Of a stretch of DNA of 64,000 nt, positions 19,824-32,569 are shown piece after piece. A model generated the notes under the pieces. The model ran no database searches, had not been told where the DNA came from, and saw only the letters and a list, made by a program, of their open reading frames with translations. A program made the position numbers and the translations under genes. The DNA is from Gossypium raimondii (Eukaryota; Streptophyta; Magnoliopsida; Malvales; Malvaceae), in contig NC_068569.1 of the NCBI RefSeq assembly GCF_025698545.1, positions 18,724,001 through 18,788,000 of the forward strand, read 5' to 3'. Within the stretch, counting starts at the first letter, position 1; each line of letters opens with the position of its first letter.

Positions 19824-21588
19824 TTGGAGTTGAGAAATAAGCCCCATGCAATTTGTATTCCATTCCTTGCACAAGGCCATATAAACCCCATGCTGAAGCT
19901 TGCCAAGCTACTTCAACACAATGGTTTCCATATCACCTTTGTGAATACAGATTTCAATCATAAACGTTTGCTTAAATCTAGAAGACTCTGTGCTCTAAAT
20001 CCTCACCCGTCATTTCGTTTGAACCCATATTATTGGAAAATATAGATTTTTTAGAAGTTTTGAGTCATATTCTCCATTAGTAAATGTAGAGATTTGAATT
20101 ATAAAATTATGATTTTATATTTTACTCCATGAGACCTTTACAACGTTATATCATATGAATGAGAAATTGATGCTCAAAATAAGCCACTTGTGAATTATAT
20201 TGAGAAAAATGAAAAGTTTAGTCCAATAAATATCAAGTGTGGAATATGTTTATATATGTAAACCAATCTAATGGTTATTGAATGACTAAACTAATGCTCT
20301 CCCTCGAGCACAAGGAGGTGCAAATCCAAACCTGCCAGAGTTGGGGCGCACTCGCATGACGTGTGCAACCAAAAGTTCTTCATCGTTGATCACCGCAGCC
20401 GTGTTATTACTGTACTCATCTTGTTGTTGTATCTTGGGAGACAGCAGACCAACGCTTTTCCAACACAAAACAGTTTGATCTTCTGATTTAAATAAATGAA
20501 TAATTTACATTACTATTATTTTAATGTCGACGTTTGTGCAACACCCATTTCCGATTGTCTCCCTCCAGTTGATGTTGATGCCACCCAAGACGTTCCATCT
20601 CTCTGCGACTCCATTTCCAAAACCTGCTTGCCTCACTTCAACAAACTCGTCCATAAACTCAACACCGACTCCGACGTTCCGACTTTTTCTTGCATTGTTT
20701 CCGATGGTGCAAGGAGCTTCACCCTCGATGCAGCTCAAGACTTTGGTGTCCCTCAAGTTATTTTTTGGACTACAAGCGCTAGTGCTTTCTTGGGCTATTG
20801 CTACTTTGGCCAACTCATAGAAAAGGGCTATCATTTTGAATATATTTGAGGACCTGGAGCATCAAGTTCTACGTGTACCCTCCTCAAAGCTACCTCCCGT
20901 TTACTCCCTTGGTCCTCTTAACCTTTTATTGAACCATCAGGTCCACCACAACGATTGCAAACAACTTGGGTCAAATCTATGGAAGGAAGACCCCATCTGT
21001 CTTGAATGGCTAGACTCAAAACAGCCCAACTCTGTGGTTTACGTGAATTTTGGTGTCATCAGTGTGATGACACCTGATCAGCTCACAGAATTCGCTTGTG
21101 GGTTGGCTAATAGTAACCACTCATTTTGTGGGTTATTTGGCCTGATTTAGTATCCGGAGACACTGCAATTCTACCACCAGAATTTTCGACAGTGACGAAA
21201 GACGGGTTTAGTGGTAAGTTGGTGTCCGCAAGAACAAGTTTTGAGCCACCCTTCTGTTGTTGGATTCTTGACACACAGCGGATGGAACTCTACCATTGAA
21301 AGTATATCATTTGATGTTCCAATGATATGGTGGCCATTTTTTGCTGACCAGCAAACCAATTGTTGGTTCTCTTGCACTCGATGGGGAATCGCCATGGAAA
21401 TTAACAGTGATGTTAAGAGAGATGAAGTTGCTGGGCACGTTAGAGAGTTAATGGAAGGAGAAAAGGGCAAAGCTATGAAGAAGAAAGCTTTAGAGTGGAA
21501 GAAGATGGCCGAAGAGGCCACCAACACTCCCGATGGATCATCTTATGATAATCTAAACCACATCATAAACCAGGGTTTGCTCCATTAG
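19824..21588 (+). pseudogene. UGT85-type UDP-glycosyltransferase pseudogene, copy 2
   Basis: This copy starts where the ATG should be, but the base sequence is TTGGAGTTGAG, so the start codon is lost. The N-terminal part (19824-20024) contains [20 protein letters not shown] and [15 protein letters not shown]. Unrelated sequence follows to about 20535. The frame then resumes at ISDCLPPVDVDATQDVPSLC and runs to 20849. About 75 residues are missing before FEDLEHQVLRVPSSKLPPVY. A frame shift near 21140-21200 precedes the PSPG box ([33 protein letters not shown]), and the C terminus (KRDEVAGHVRELMEGEKGKA) ends at TAG near 21588. It is tandem to copy 1, separated by about 14 kb of transposons, and less interrupted in its C-terminal half. 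Confidence 0.92.
20025..20535. other. Unidentified insertion inside UGT85 copy 2
   Basis: About 510 bp separate two parts of the UGT85 reading frame that should be nearly contiguous. The insert contains a minus-strand open frame (20468 to 20286) including DEELLVAHVMRVRPNSGRFG, which I do not recognise. No convincing terminal repeats or target duplication are visible. It could be a rearranged piece of another gene or a degenerate transposon. Confidence 0.4.
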
Positions 21589-22661
21589 TCCATTAGATTA
21601 AATCACTCTACTTTTAGATTTTACATGTTGATCAATCTGTGTGCTTTGTTCAGATTTTAAACGCTGTTACCTTCCCAAGAAACATAGGAAAAGACGCAAA
21701 CAAACTATGTCCTCTTCAACAACAAAAGTAGTGCACCATTCGGAGGGATTTGAGACGACCAGTAATATTGAGACAATCAGATCCAAAGAAAACTTTGGAT
21801 CATCCTAATGTTATTGGGCTTAAAGCTTTGATCCATTCATTCTTTCAAGTTTTGTAAGTCACGACGTGAATGGTCTATCCGTGTTATATGTTTCATGAGA
21901 AGACAGATAACTCGAAACATGTTATGATATGTAGATAAAGTTGTAAAGATGAAAGATTCATCTTATTATACATAGTTATTTTTTTCCGGATTTTTGGCGG
22001 GTGATATAAATTAAGGGTTTTAATATTCAACTTGCTAAGAAAATATTAAAATGACAAAATTGAGGGACAGTGCACTGTCATAAGTATCAAGAAGGAGAAG
22101 TAGCATATTTCCAAAGCCAAAAATATTAAGAGGAATTATACATTATGCGGGCAAAAACTGGGTCCAATATTCATTTTAGGTTAATAGTTATTATTATTAA
22201 TTATGGTAACTAGTAAATTTGCGACCTATTCATAAAAAAGAGTTACATCATTAATTCCACATATTTATTAATTCAGATTGACCCCATACATAAAAGAAAA
22301 TCAGAAGATGCTGAGAGGTAAATTGTTAAGCAATTTTTTTTTAAAGGGAATGTGTTTCGCTTTTGGTTCATACTTCTTACAGTGTAGTTCTGTAAAGGAT
22401 GTTAAAACTCCTAATGAATGAATAACTTAAGATAAAAACTTTTGGGGAGAAAAATAGAATAAGGGGGAAAAAAATCAGCATAAGGGTGGTTGATTAGTCC
22501 TCCTTTTCCTGCCTTAGGCCATAGCAGTAACTTGATGCAGTAGTCAGCTATGGCTAAAATGTTGAGAATATAAGAGTGAAATGAGGTGATAAGAAGGGCA
22601 TAAAAAACTTATCAAGATTGTACAATTTGAACATTTTGGCATCAGGGATGAGTTCTTCCCT
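21589..22661. other. Intergenic region between UGT85 copy 2 and the RRM gene
   Basis: It contains the UGT85 downstream sequence and the 3' side of the minus-strand RRM gene. I see no coding frame. The RRM transcript 3' UTR should run leftward from 22661. Confidence 0.5.
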
Positions 22662-23001
22662 TTAGGTTTTTGGACTTTCAGAAGTGATGGCCCCAGATTC
22701 TGATTCTGTGGAGGTAGGTTGAGGAGTCTGTGAATCTGAGACCAAAATCAGTAACAAAATTTATGATAAGCATGTATATATATACGTACATATATACAAT
22801 TGAAAAGAGCAAACCAATGATAAAGATGAAGCAGTCTACTTTAAAATGTATATATATTTCCATAAGGAAATAATGCCCCGCATGTGATGTTTCACTGAGC
22901 AGCAGGGCCCCTCTGCCTGCCTGGCTTCCATGTTATGTCTTTATACATCACATTGGACTGGAGGCATTCTAAATTTGGAAATCCAATAGCCATGCATCTA
23001 C

Positions 23002-23034
<33 letters not shown>

Positions 23035-25150
23035 ACTCTTTTACTGAACATTGAGACAGCTAGCCTAGCAAAGCCAGTATCTCTCAGCATATTAATGTAA
23101 ATCTGGGTTACTCTTAAACTCAATGGGATTTTTAAGACAATTTTTTGGTCACTCTTTTCAACGCAATTCAATTAACTATATATTGTGCTTTAAAGTCATT
23201 CCTTTTTTCATCTGTCATATTCCAAGAAAGGTTATTGGCCTGATCAGTCCAATAGAAAAGCAAAAAGGTTTGTTTTGTCAAAAGAAAGTGTGAATACTAA
23301 CTTTGCTACTTAAAGTCTAGTTAAATAAATCCATATTATTCATATATAGGAACACATAAATAGTTAAAACAATGGCAGTGAATAACATGGTTAGTGGGCC
23401 TCTCCAAATTCGACCACTTGACTGCATGATCAGAATCAATCAAACCATCATCCCTGATACTTGAACCACGTGTCACTATTTGTTTACACCATGCTCCTCT
23501 GTCATGACTTTCTATTTGACCCATCTTTTAGGTCATGCCAATAGCCAGACAGCTCATTCACATGTTTGAGGTTGCCCCATGTGGCCCCCTTCCCATTTGG
23601 CGCATGCTAAGCTAGAACGCTATTACTATATATTATCTGTGGCAGACTGTGTATGTGAAAATCAGAGGAACAAGGCAGAAAATTACTACCACTTACCAAG
23701 TATGAACACTAAAACCATATGAGCATTTGGCTCAGGTGCATTCTGATTATAGCTTTGGAAAAGTAGTTGGCTCAGTATCATCACATATGTATGAAGCCTG
23801 AGTTATGTTGGGATACAGTGGTAGTAAAAACTGAAAGGAATAATTATTTACCTGCAGGAGATGGAATTGGATGCCTAGTGGGATGAAAAGGTGGGGGAGG
23901 ATAGGTGGAGAAGGACCCCTCCATTTGTGAAGGATAGTAAAGATAGGACGGTCCGGGGATACGTTGAGCCTGGGGTGCAGAAAATGTTCCCCTGGGAGCT
24001 TGCAAAGAGTAGCCAAAATAATATGGAGACCCCATTGAGGTTGATGATGAACCATACAGTTGATGATAGTATTGTGCCTGCTGGATTTGTGGATTATAGA
24101 CAGCCTGCATTCCCATTTTCAACATTCCTTTACCAAATATGGTTGCCTCAACTCTTTGCTTAATATTAAACAACTTAACTATTAATATTGTTAATTTTCA
24201 GGTGAATTATCTTATGAAATTGACTGAGGTCTAGGTTTCTTCACTTACTTGGTGATACCCGTATTCAGGACTGTAAGTTGGGAACCTGGAAAGATAGAAT
24301 TCATCAACAACTTTTGTTAGAAATAGGAGCAAATTAAAGGGGAAAAACTATGTTTTCCCTTGGAAGCAAATCGCAAGATGCACCATCCATATTTATTAAG
24401 GAATTAATTATAGATAGCATATAAGATGTCCACCATGAAGCAATTATTAGTACTAATAACAATATCGGCTTTGGTATATACTTGAAATTAATTCAAGGTA
24501 TTGACTCTAGCGTTTATGCATGTATATAACATGTACACACACAAATGTATATATATGTTTGATGTAAACGAAGGATATCATATCAACTTATTCCGTACAT
24601 TTCAGTGTGGAATATGTTATAAAAATCTGCCAACAAACCCAGAAACTAAAAGTTCAGACACCCCACAAGTGATCACTGATAAAAGTTTGTCAAGAAAGAG
24701 AAATTGGTATATTCTTGCAATGGTACTTTAGTTACATGTATGTCACACATCAAGAAATGTAAACTATAAATGAGTTGGATCATTACCAGATGAGAGCATC
24801 AAACAACTTAATTACTATAACCTCATTTTTTTTTCTTAAAATTTTTTCTGTTTTCACTCAGGGATGCCTGCCATTGTAAGCGGGCTAAAAATGTATCCCT
24901 TTGTATGAACTCATATACATCTGCATTATTTGGGACCACTTTGAAATATAAATAGGCACTACAAAGCATTGCCATATGTTCTACTAATCTTACTGGATTT
25001 CCCAATTTGATTAACTGATCACTTAATTTTCATATACCTTAAAAAGTAAACTAGATTGTAAGTTGATTAATAAATGGAAATATGATCATACATAATAAGG
25101 AACTAAAAGCTGAATTTATAAGGATCATAAACGTCCCTCTATCAAACCTT

Positions 25151-25186
<36 letters not shown>

Positions 25187-26106
25187 TTTGCTTCGCCAAA
25201 GAAATGCTTTTAGCCTTTTCTTAAAGACTCAGTTGATCCCAATATGTATCATTGACTGCATTAATTAATATAAGGTTCCCATTTCCATTTTTCTTTTTAA
25301 TCCAAGTGATGACAAATTTGCATAATGTAATTAGACAAACACTAAAATATCCAAGTTATTTAAAATTTTAAAGGCATGCATGTACCACTTCCTCTAACTG
25401 GTGCATGTGGACAAGCAATAGCTTTGATTTGATTGAAAAACCAATAGGGAGTACTCACCCATATGGTGGATAAATGACAGGTGGTAGTGGCGGCGGTGGT
25501 GGTGGAGGCACTGCTGCTGCAACTCCACTATACGACGGTGTACCTTGCTGTGCAACTCCCTGAAAAGGACTGCTACCTTGATTTCTTCCTGCATTAAAAT
25601 CAATCATATCCATTTCATTATTGTCATCACCTGTTTTTTTTTTTTTTCTTTTCGCTTTCAATAATTGAACAAAGAGCATGGGGGACCTCGTGGCGGTGAA
25701 GGTCTAGGCCTTCCGAGTGAAGCAATGTTACAATTTGCTCTTCTTCCACCAATCACAGGATTTGGATCAACACAAGCCCTCCGAGCTGATTCAGGATCAC
25801 GGAAAGTAACCTACACAAATGTAATCATACGTTTTGGATCAACACAAGCCCTCCGAGCTGAGTCAGGAACACCTTAATGCATAACAACATATGAGAATGT
25901 AAGAGATCAGATATAAAACTTACAAAGCCATATCCTTTAGATTTGCCAGTGTTTTTATCAGTGATGATAACAGCTTCAAGAATCTCTCCAAACTGCTGAA
26001 AATACCTACGCATTTCCTCAGTGGGGGTCTCCCAAGCTAGTCCCCCAACAAACACTTTGGTAAACGTTGTGTCACCAAAAGGTGATCGATAATGTGGATA
26101 AGCCAT
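22662..26106 (-). CDS. RRM-domain RNA-binding protein (RBM24/38-like), 266 aa
   Basis: My six-exon model is 26106-25924, 25810-25687, 25588-25459, 24285-24249, 24104-23852 and 22735-22662. All introns are GT-AG and all phases agree, giving 801 bp. A single RNA-recognition motif occupies about residues 15-90: RNP2 is KVFVGGL (17-23), and RNP1 (KGYGFVTF) spans the first intron. The tail is Pro/Tyr/Gln-rich ([15 protein letters not shown], then [11 protein letters not shown]) and ends ESPKT. Plant relatives bind RNA in nucleus or cytoplasm; the target is unknown. The start is placed at [15 protein letters not shown] because related proteins begin just before SPFGDTT. The upstream frame to 26238 is probably 5' UTR. 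A (GA)15 run lies in the last intron. It sits next to UGT85 copies, as I recall for Arabidopsis At1g78260/At1g78270. Confidence 0.93.
23003..23032. repeat. (AG)15 microsatellite in the last RRM intron
   Basis: An uninterrupted AG dinucleotide run. Confidence 0.98.
25155..25182. repeat. (AT)14 microsatellite in the third RRM intron
   Basis: An uninterrupted AT dinucleotide run within intron 25458-24286. Confidence 0.97.
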
Positions 26107-27430
26107 GGCATCTAAACAAACAAAACAACAAATGGGTAACTTTCCTTTTGCATGAAAACCCTCTCCTCCTTTTTTTGGATGAATCACATTCACGGTTGAC
26201 AAGAATGGATCAGAAAGCTGAATCTTGTGCAGTTCCACCTCATTTCCTTTGCTTGTTGCTCCACTGTGCTTGTCCCTATATCCATTTCCCTAGTCCCCCA
26301 CCCCCCACCCTTTTTGTTCACCACAAAAGAATCATTGAAGAGGGTCAGAGAATGAGATGAAGCCTTGTTTATGATGTTACAGAAGTTGTTGCCTGTTGTT
26401 ATTATTTGATGAGTTGGTTAATAAAAGAGAAAGCCAGAAAAGGAAAATAAAAAAGGGAGAAGAAAACAGTAGTTTAAAGACACAGAGACCCGACAGCTGC
26501 AAACGTTAATTTGCTGTCTATTGAGATATGGAGAGAGAGACAGAGAGGAGAAGGGGGCTTTAGCTTCGTAATATCGAATGACAGCTGAGCCAGCGTGACT
26601 GCACGCACTTGAACCTGTCCCTACGTTAATATAATCTCTTAACTCCCCCCCTCAACCCCTCAATACAGTAGTCTTTTTGAGTCCTTGCCTGAAAATTTGA
26701 ACTTTATAAAAAAAAATGCAGATAATTTATATAAGCATAATACTAAATAATATGATTTATATACAGAAATTATTTAATGTGATTGGTGTGTCTTGTCTTG
26801 AACAACATTGCCATTGGTGATTGCTTTTGGAGAGGAAATAAATAAAGAAGAAGACGAATAATTAATAAGAAAAACAGTGATTGCAGGGCCTACTTCCATT
26901 ATATATAAAAAGAAAATAGAGAATACCAGGCTTGTATAAGCTGGAAGAGCATTTAGAAATCAAATAATCCATCATTGAAAGGACCATTGACTCTCTGATG
27001 ATGTTATGGTCCAACCAAGAGAACCCGCTTCTTCCACTAAGCTTTTGCTTTTCTAATTTGATGAATAAAATGACTAAGATTTCAAACTTGTTCATTTATA
27101 AATATTAATCATTGCTTACAAAGTTTTACATTTTTTTTATCAATTTTAAGATTATTTATGCTTGATATACCGTTTTAAATTTTTTATAAAAAAATTACAC
27201 TTATTCAATTAAAAATTCATTTTATTAAAAGAAATTTAAATAAATTTTATTAATTGAGTGTTGGTTTTGTTACTATTGTACAAACCTAAATTTCTTCTTA
27301 TTTAAAAATTGGGATGGATTATGAATAAACTTAAGCATTGTATCAAAAAAATATTTTATTTATTTATTTATTATACTATTCTATTTATTTTTGTTAGATT
27401 CAATCTTTATAATTAATAATTTCAACTAAA
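26107..27430 (-). promoter_or_regulatory. 5' UTR and upstream region of the RRM gene
   Basis: The minus-strand transcript should begin here. The region contains a GAGAGAGAGACAGAGAGGAG tract (about 26533), usual in plant 5' leaders, and a C-rich stretch near 26290. The exact transcription start and TATA box were not assigned. Beyond about 26700 the sequence is AT-rich intergenic DNA. Confidence 0.4.
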
Positions 27431-27444
27431 AGTAATAAATATTT

Positions 27445-28235
27445 GCTTTTCATCTTTTGTTTTGCTTAGCGGTGGTGGTGTCTGTCTCCGAGCTAGCTAT
27501 CGCCTATCTTTTTTCTCTTCCATCAACTCTTTCTTTCTTTTTTCTTCTCATTCATTACACACGTCTTCTCTCTTTTCAGTTTGTAGATCTATTTTGTGTG
27601 TATTTTTATTGTCTTCGCAAGTTATGATGGAAAGATGACTATACTTGTTGTTCGCTAAAACTCCACCAGCCGCCAGTAGTTTTTCTTGGAAAACGGGTGG
27701 CTCTTTGTCAACTTCTTAATTTGTTTCTAGAGTATTTCAGAATAATACAAAATTTCACGTGTCGATTTGGACCTGTGTTGTCTTAAGTTTTATATGTTTT
27801 TTATTTATTTTTCTATTGTTTAAGAAGTCTTCAATTTTAGAAGTTTTTGTCTGCTCTTGTAGCACGTTTTTTAGTCTTTCTCATGCATGTAATTTTAGTT
27901 TTACAAATGATTTAGGGATGATTTTGTTGTCGTCTTCTCTACTTTGGGAAATGCTCGATTCTTTTGTTGATTTTTGCTCGCCGCTTTGGATCATCTGGGG
28001 CTAATTTCATTATCGTATTAAATGTTTGCAAACACTCCACATATGTCGTGCTTGAGTTGTGACAAAGCTAATTATCAACGTGTCATAATGCTCTATTGAT
28101 GCTAAGGCTAAAGCCTTTATTGTGTTGGTGGAGCTTGTCCTTCACCATCTATGACGAGTGTTTGCTATTTTTTCTCTCTCTGAATTGTATGGTTTCATTC
28201 ATTGAATGAATTAATGAATTTACCTTTCAAAAAAA
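27445..28235 (+). mobile_element. 5'-truncated non-LTR (LINE-like) retrotransposon insertion
   Basis: A 791-bp segment ends in TTTACCTTTCAAAAAAA and is flanked by a 14-bp target duplication with one mismatch: AGTAATAAATATTT at 27431-27444 and AGTAATAAACATTT at 28236-28249. An A-tail plus long direct repeats is the mark of target-primed reverse transcription. The 3' text (GAATGAATTAATGAATTTACCTTTC) resembles plant LINE 3' ends. No intact reverse transcriptase frame is present. The open frame at 27759-28004 has no LINE motif and is not annotated as a gene. Confidence 0.75.
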
Positions 28236-28249
28236 AGTAATAAACATTT

Positions 28250-29275
28250 AGTTAGTTATAAAATATTTTAACTAATTTTAAATTAAATTATTGTTTAATA
28301 TAATCATATATTAAACATGATGTGTATTTTTTAAAGTTATAAGTATAATCACAATTGCAAATATAAATAACAAATTTAATCATTACCAAAATCTAGACCA
28401 AAAAGCCAAAATAAATCTAAATACAAGGCGCATATATATGGTGAGACATGAACTAAAAATCACACATGAATTATAAATAATAATCAGATTTGAACTTGAT
28501 ATCTTAAAGTTGTTAACAGGCTATAAATTTATCTTTAGAAAATGTTATCAATAATAATTGTATTTTGTTTTGTTTTGTCTTTTCTTTTCTTTTTCCTTTT
28601 ATTTATTTTTAATAATTGTTATGTAAATATATTTTGATTATTCAAATTAAATTAAATTATATGTTGATGTTTTGAATTTTTTCTTTACTTTTTATATTTT
28701 AATAATTTTTTCATTAAAATATTCTAAATAATAACTAATTAATTTTATATAAAAATAGTTTAATGAATTCATCCAAAAATCAATATATAACTTAATTAAA
28801 TACAAATTGTAAAAAACTTAATTTTAATTGAAGTCAATTAAATTAAATTTTATACTAATTCAATATGCAATTTAATTTTTATTATTTTGTAATTAAAAAT
28901 AGAGAAGTGGTAATAAACTAAATAGAAAACAGATAATAATAAGAATGGTGGTGGTGGCATAATGGTCTTTTCATTTAAGATTTCTTAATAAATAAATTTC
29001 AATGGAGTTGATGAAACTTTCTTGAAATATGATGGATAAGTTTCTTTTATTATTATTTATATAAAATATCAGTTAGACCAACTTATCTCATTATTATTTA
29101 ATATTTTAAAAATTAATCATCATACAACATGACAATAATTAATTAAATAGTCCCAAATAGGCTTAATAATTTTATTTAAGACACGAGAAGAAAAACTAAA
29201 ATACAATTGCAAAAATAGCATAAATTATAAAAGAAGTCAAAATTGCGTATAAATACGTAATACCTTGAATACGTT

Positions 29276-29318
<43 letters not shown>

Positions 29319-32300
29319 TTCGCTTCTTCTCTCTTTCCCTTCTTTCTTTTGTTCATCAAAATAAGTTAAAGCTGGCCGCATGCCTGATGAGGTTATAGAA
29401 AGTCATATGATAATGATATTTGCACTAACCATTATACTAACTTGTGGTGTACAATTGTAAGCTTTAAATATATATATATATAAGTACATAGAAATACACA
29501 AAAATAGATCCTTGAATATTCCCACATGAATCCATGTTCCAAACCTCCTCTAATCACAAGCCTGTTTTTACATACAGAAAATGAGAATATTATTTATATA
29601 TATCAAAAGAATATAACAGTTGGGATCACATACATAAAACTAATCACTGAACAGCGATAGAAAATCATGTGCAAAGGAGGGAGTCGTTGGGCGGGGATGA
29701 CTGCATGCGTTTGAAAACAACAACATCATTCCCCTTTAATTTGGTCAATCATATTTATATAAACAAAAGCTGATATGAAGCAAAATAATAATAAATCATG
29801 GTTTAACAGATTAAAGCATTATCATTATATGTATGTGTGGAAGAGCATTAATTATATTGTCCACAACCGCCAGCGAACTCTTGAAGGATTCTTCCCCATT
29901 TCCCAATTGGAAACGCATGTTTGTCATATCCTTTGTTGTAAAGCTAGCCATGGTTTAAAAGACAGTGGATCGAGCTTTTATATCAACGAAAATAATAATA
30001 ATAAAAGAACCCTTTTATTGTTATTTGTGGGGTTGATGAGAACAGGCAAAGAAAGCCAAAGAGAGGGGGGTCAGTTTATCTAAGCTAAGCTTTGTTTGTT
30101 GGCAGTGCCAGCGTTAGGGACGATGAGACAGCTATAAGAAACTATTTTTCTAATATATATTTATGAAAACTGTGCAAGTCCGTGAACTGGCTGGCTGTTT
30201 TCTCCACGTGGGGGTCGTATCACTCTTTGAGAACAATGAGCTGGATTGCATCTACTTTCTCTCTTTATATTTTATTGTTATTTATGATGGGTTTCATCTG
30301 TTCTTCCATTGTTTTCATGGTTGAGAGCTGAGGCCCACCTCTACTGCTTCCATCTATCAATGAATGGCTAATTAAAGTTTGCAGTCTCACCCAAAAAATA
30401 AAAGCACTTTCTCCCACATTCTTTCATTAGACTCACCTCACTTCCGGCTTCAATTCTCCCACCGCTGCCATAGTTGAAATTTTTGAGATGGAGCAACAAG
30501 ATGTGTTTTAATTGTGATTGGTCTTGAACATAAAATCTTTGTGCTATCTTAAAAGTAACATACTAGATCCCTGGAAAGGGGGGGCCTAGCTATGCCTGAA
30601 AAATCAGAGGGCCTAGTGTTAAATATCTTTTGACTTTTATAGCCGATCAGTCCTTAAGGCATTTTGGCATCAAGACATATAGTTAAGCTGTTTTAGCAGC
30701 AGCTATTAACTCCCTTAGTAAATGGTCTTGCAATGTCATGTGATGTCTGAGAGATCTAGATTTGAGGATTGTACATTGCATTCAAAGACCTAAATTAAGA
30801 CTCAAAGTGTAAAACCCTAAACTGAATATTCTTGGGTTCAAATCATGGCCATGGGCTTTGACGATTGGCCGGGATTCACTTTCCATGATGAATAAAAACC
30901 AAACATTTGGAATCAAAATAAGTCACCGAAACTATAGGTTTCTAACTTAAAAATCAGATTACATCAGTAGCATATTCGATTTATTCATACTGTGATTTTG
31001 AAGGAATGATAAATTAAAGGAAGCAAAATAAGGTTGCGTATTGCATAACCAAGATATCAAATAGAGATTTGAATGTGAAATGTTACTTTGTTGAGCCACT
31101 TGAGGGTGTTTAAAATTTACTGGAAAATGATATTTAGCAGTCTGGAATAAGATTAGTCATGTAATTAGAAGTTTACTTTTATTTATTTATTTTTAAATAC
31201 AAGACCTTTACTACCTGCATTATATTAGTGTTTTGGTATTTAAAGAATTTATTTTGTATTATAGATAGCATCAGTTGAGGAGCTTCAAATGCCCTTATGT
31301 ACATTTATTTACCTGCCCATTATCCACCGGAACAGGATGGCCTAAACAACATTGATAGCCTGATCGAAAACAAAAAGAATACTATAAAAATAGAAAAGGT
31401 TTTGTATGGTATATGGACATCAACATATATTTCAAAAGTATTTGACTAAAAATCAAAACAAAATTAGATCCATTTAAAATATGAGTTAAATTTAGACTTG
31501 AGATTTGAATTAACCCGTTTTTCAATTTTTGTAGTAATATATTATTTTTACATAATTTATATTAGCATTTTAATGTAAATATTAAAAGAATGTGTTAATT
31601 TTAATAATTAATTGTGTACATTTCAATTTTGATAAATTATAAATTATATGGATTAATTATTTATAAATATAGATAAAATTTGAAACACAGTATTGATGCT
31701 AAACGAAATCTTGGCCTGAATCAGTGGACAAAAAAAATATTCCTAATTCATTTTTATAAAATTTGTGCAACTTTGAACCAATTGTAGGGTGGAGATTTGA
31801 AATCTTATTAAATACGCATGGACTGATTTGGCAAGCAGATGTGGTACCTCATATTCATTTTTAGAAGACTAGACAGCATAACAATGACTTAACTATATCC
31901 TAATTTTCCTTTTCCTTTAATGAAACCGTGTCGGACTTTTATTATTATAAATAATAACCATTTTATCTTCCCAAACTTTAACCGCTTAATACAACTTGTT
32001 TTTATCTTTTAATAAGGTTAAGTTGGAATTCAAAGTCTCTTCTCCTCAATATAGATCATATCTAAAGGTTGTATATATATTGAAAATCTTGGGAAAATTG
32101 GTTTATTGATTTTTTTTATAAAACTTAATTAATTAAAAACATTTAAATCATTTGAGGTTAATTTTTTTAAAATCTTAACTTCAAATATGTATTATGTTAA
32201 TTAGAGTGAAAACTAAAATTAAGTAATAAATAAATTTTGGTTAAATGATAAAGTATAAATGTTGAAAGTTATAAAAGTTTATGTTTAAATTCTATTATCT

Positions 32301-32484
32301 GTATTTGTATTTTTTATTTTAATATATAAAAATATAAAATAATATCCCCTACTTTATAAAGTGAGAATATTGTCGTTATTACTAGATATAAAAAAAAAAG
32401 GGTAGGATAGTTGTCTTATAACTGAAGTACATCTCTTTAAGGTACAGTTAACTGAAATAGATACTTTTGACTCAACAAACATCA
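28250..32484. other. Gene-poor AT-rich intergenic region
   Basis: It contains an (AT)18 run at 29281-29316, A/T-rich sequence at 28560-29160, and a more mixed-composition part at 29640-30480 with a G-box (CCACGTGG near 30206). Several short open frames (for example 29775-30083) show no recognisable motif. I see no gene here, although an unannotated non-coding transcript in 29640-30480 cannot be excluded. Confidence 0.5.
29281..29316. repeat. (AT)18 microsatellite
   Basis: An uninterrupted AT dinucleotide run. Confidence 0.98.
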
Positions 32485-32569
32485 GGGGTGGTGGCGCAGT
32501 TGGCTAGCGCGTAGGTCTCATAGCTTCTGAGTTATCCTGAGGTCGAGAGTTCGAGCCTCTCTCACCCCA
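32485..32569 (+). tRNA. Elongator tRNA-Met (CAT) with an 11-nt intron
   Basis: The acceptor stem GGGGTGG pairs with TCACCCC, and the discriminator is A at 32569. The D arm is GCGCAGTTGGCTAGCGC, with box A inside TGGCGCAGTTGG. The anticodon CAT is at 32519-32521. The T arm is GAGAGTTCGAGCCTCTC, with box B GTTCGAGCC. The intron 32523-32533 (GCTTCTGAGTT) starts one base 3' of the anticodon, the standard eukaryotic position. Plant elongator tRNA-Met genes are one of the intron-containing classes. A CAA-containing stretch lies just upstream (CTCAACAAAC) and a T6 run (TTTTTT) just downstream, both typical of plant pol III tRNA genes. Confidence 0.96.

Noticed and set aside
20505..20834. 109-codon minus-strand ORF over UGT85 copy 2
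   Set aside because: It is an antisense shadow of a clear UGT85 frame on plus.
26107..26238. An upstream Met (26238) as the start of the RRM protein
   Set aside because: The added residues ([17 protein letters not shown] and on) are unlike relatives, which start shortly before the SPFGDTT motif. It is more likely 5' UTR.
27759..28004. 81-codon ORF as a gene
   Set aside because: It lies inside the A-tailed retro-insert and shows no protein family features.
29640..30480. A hidden protein-coding gene in the mixed-composition stretch
   Set aside because: No frame longer than about 100 codons, no conserved motif and no consistent splice set were found.
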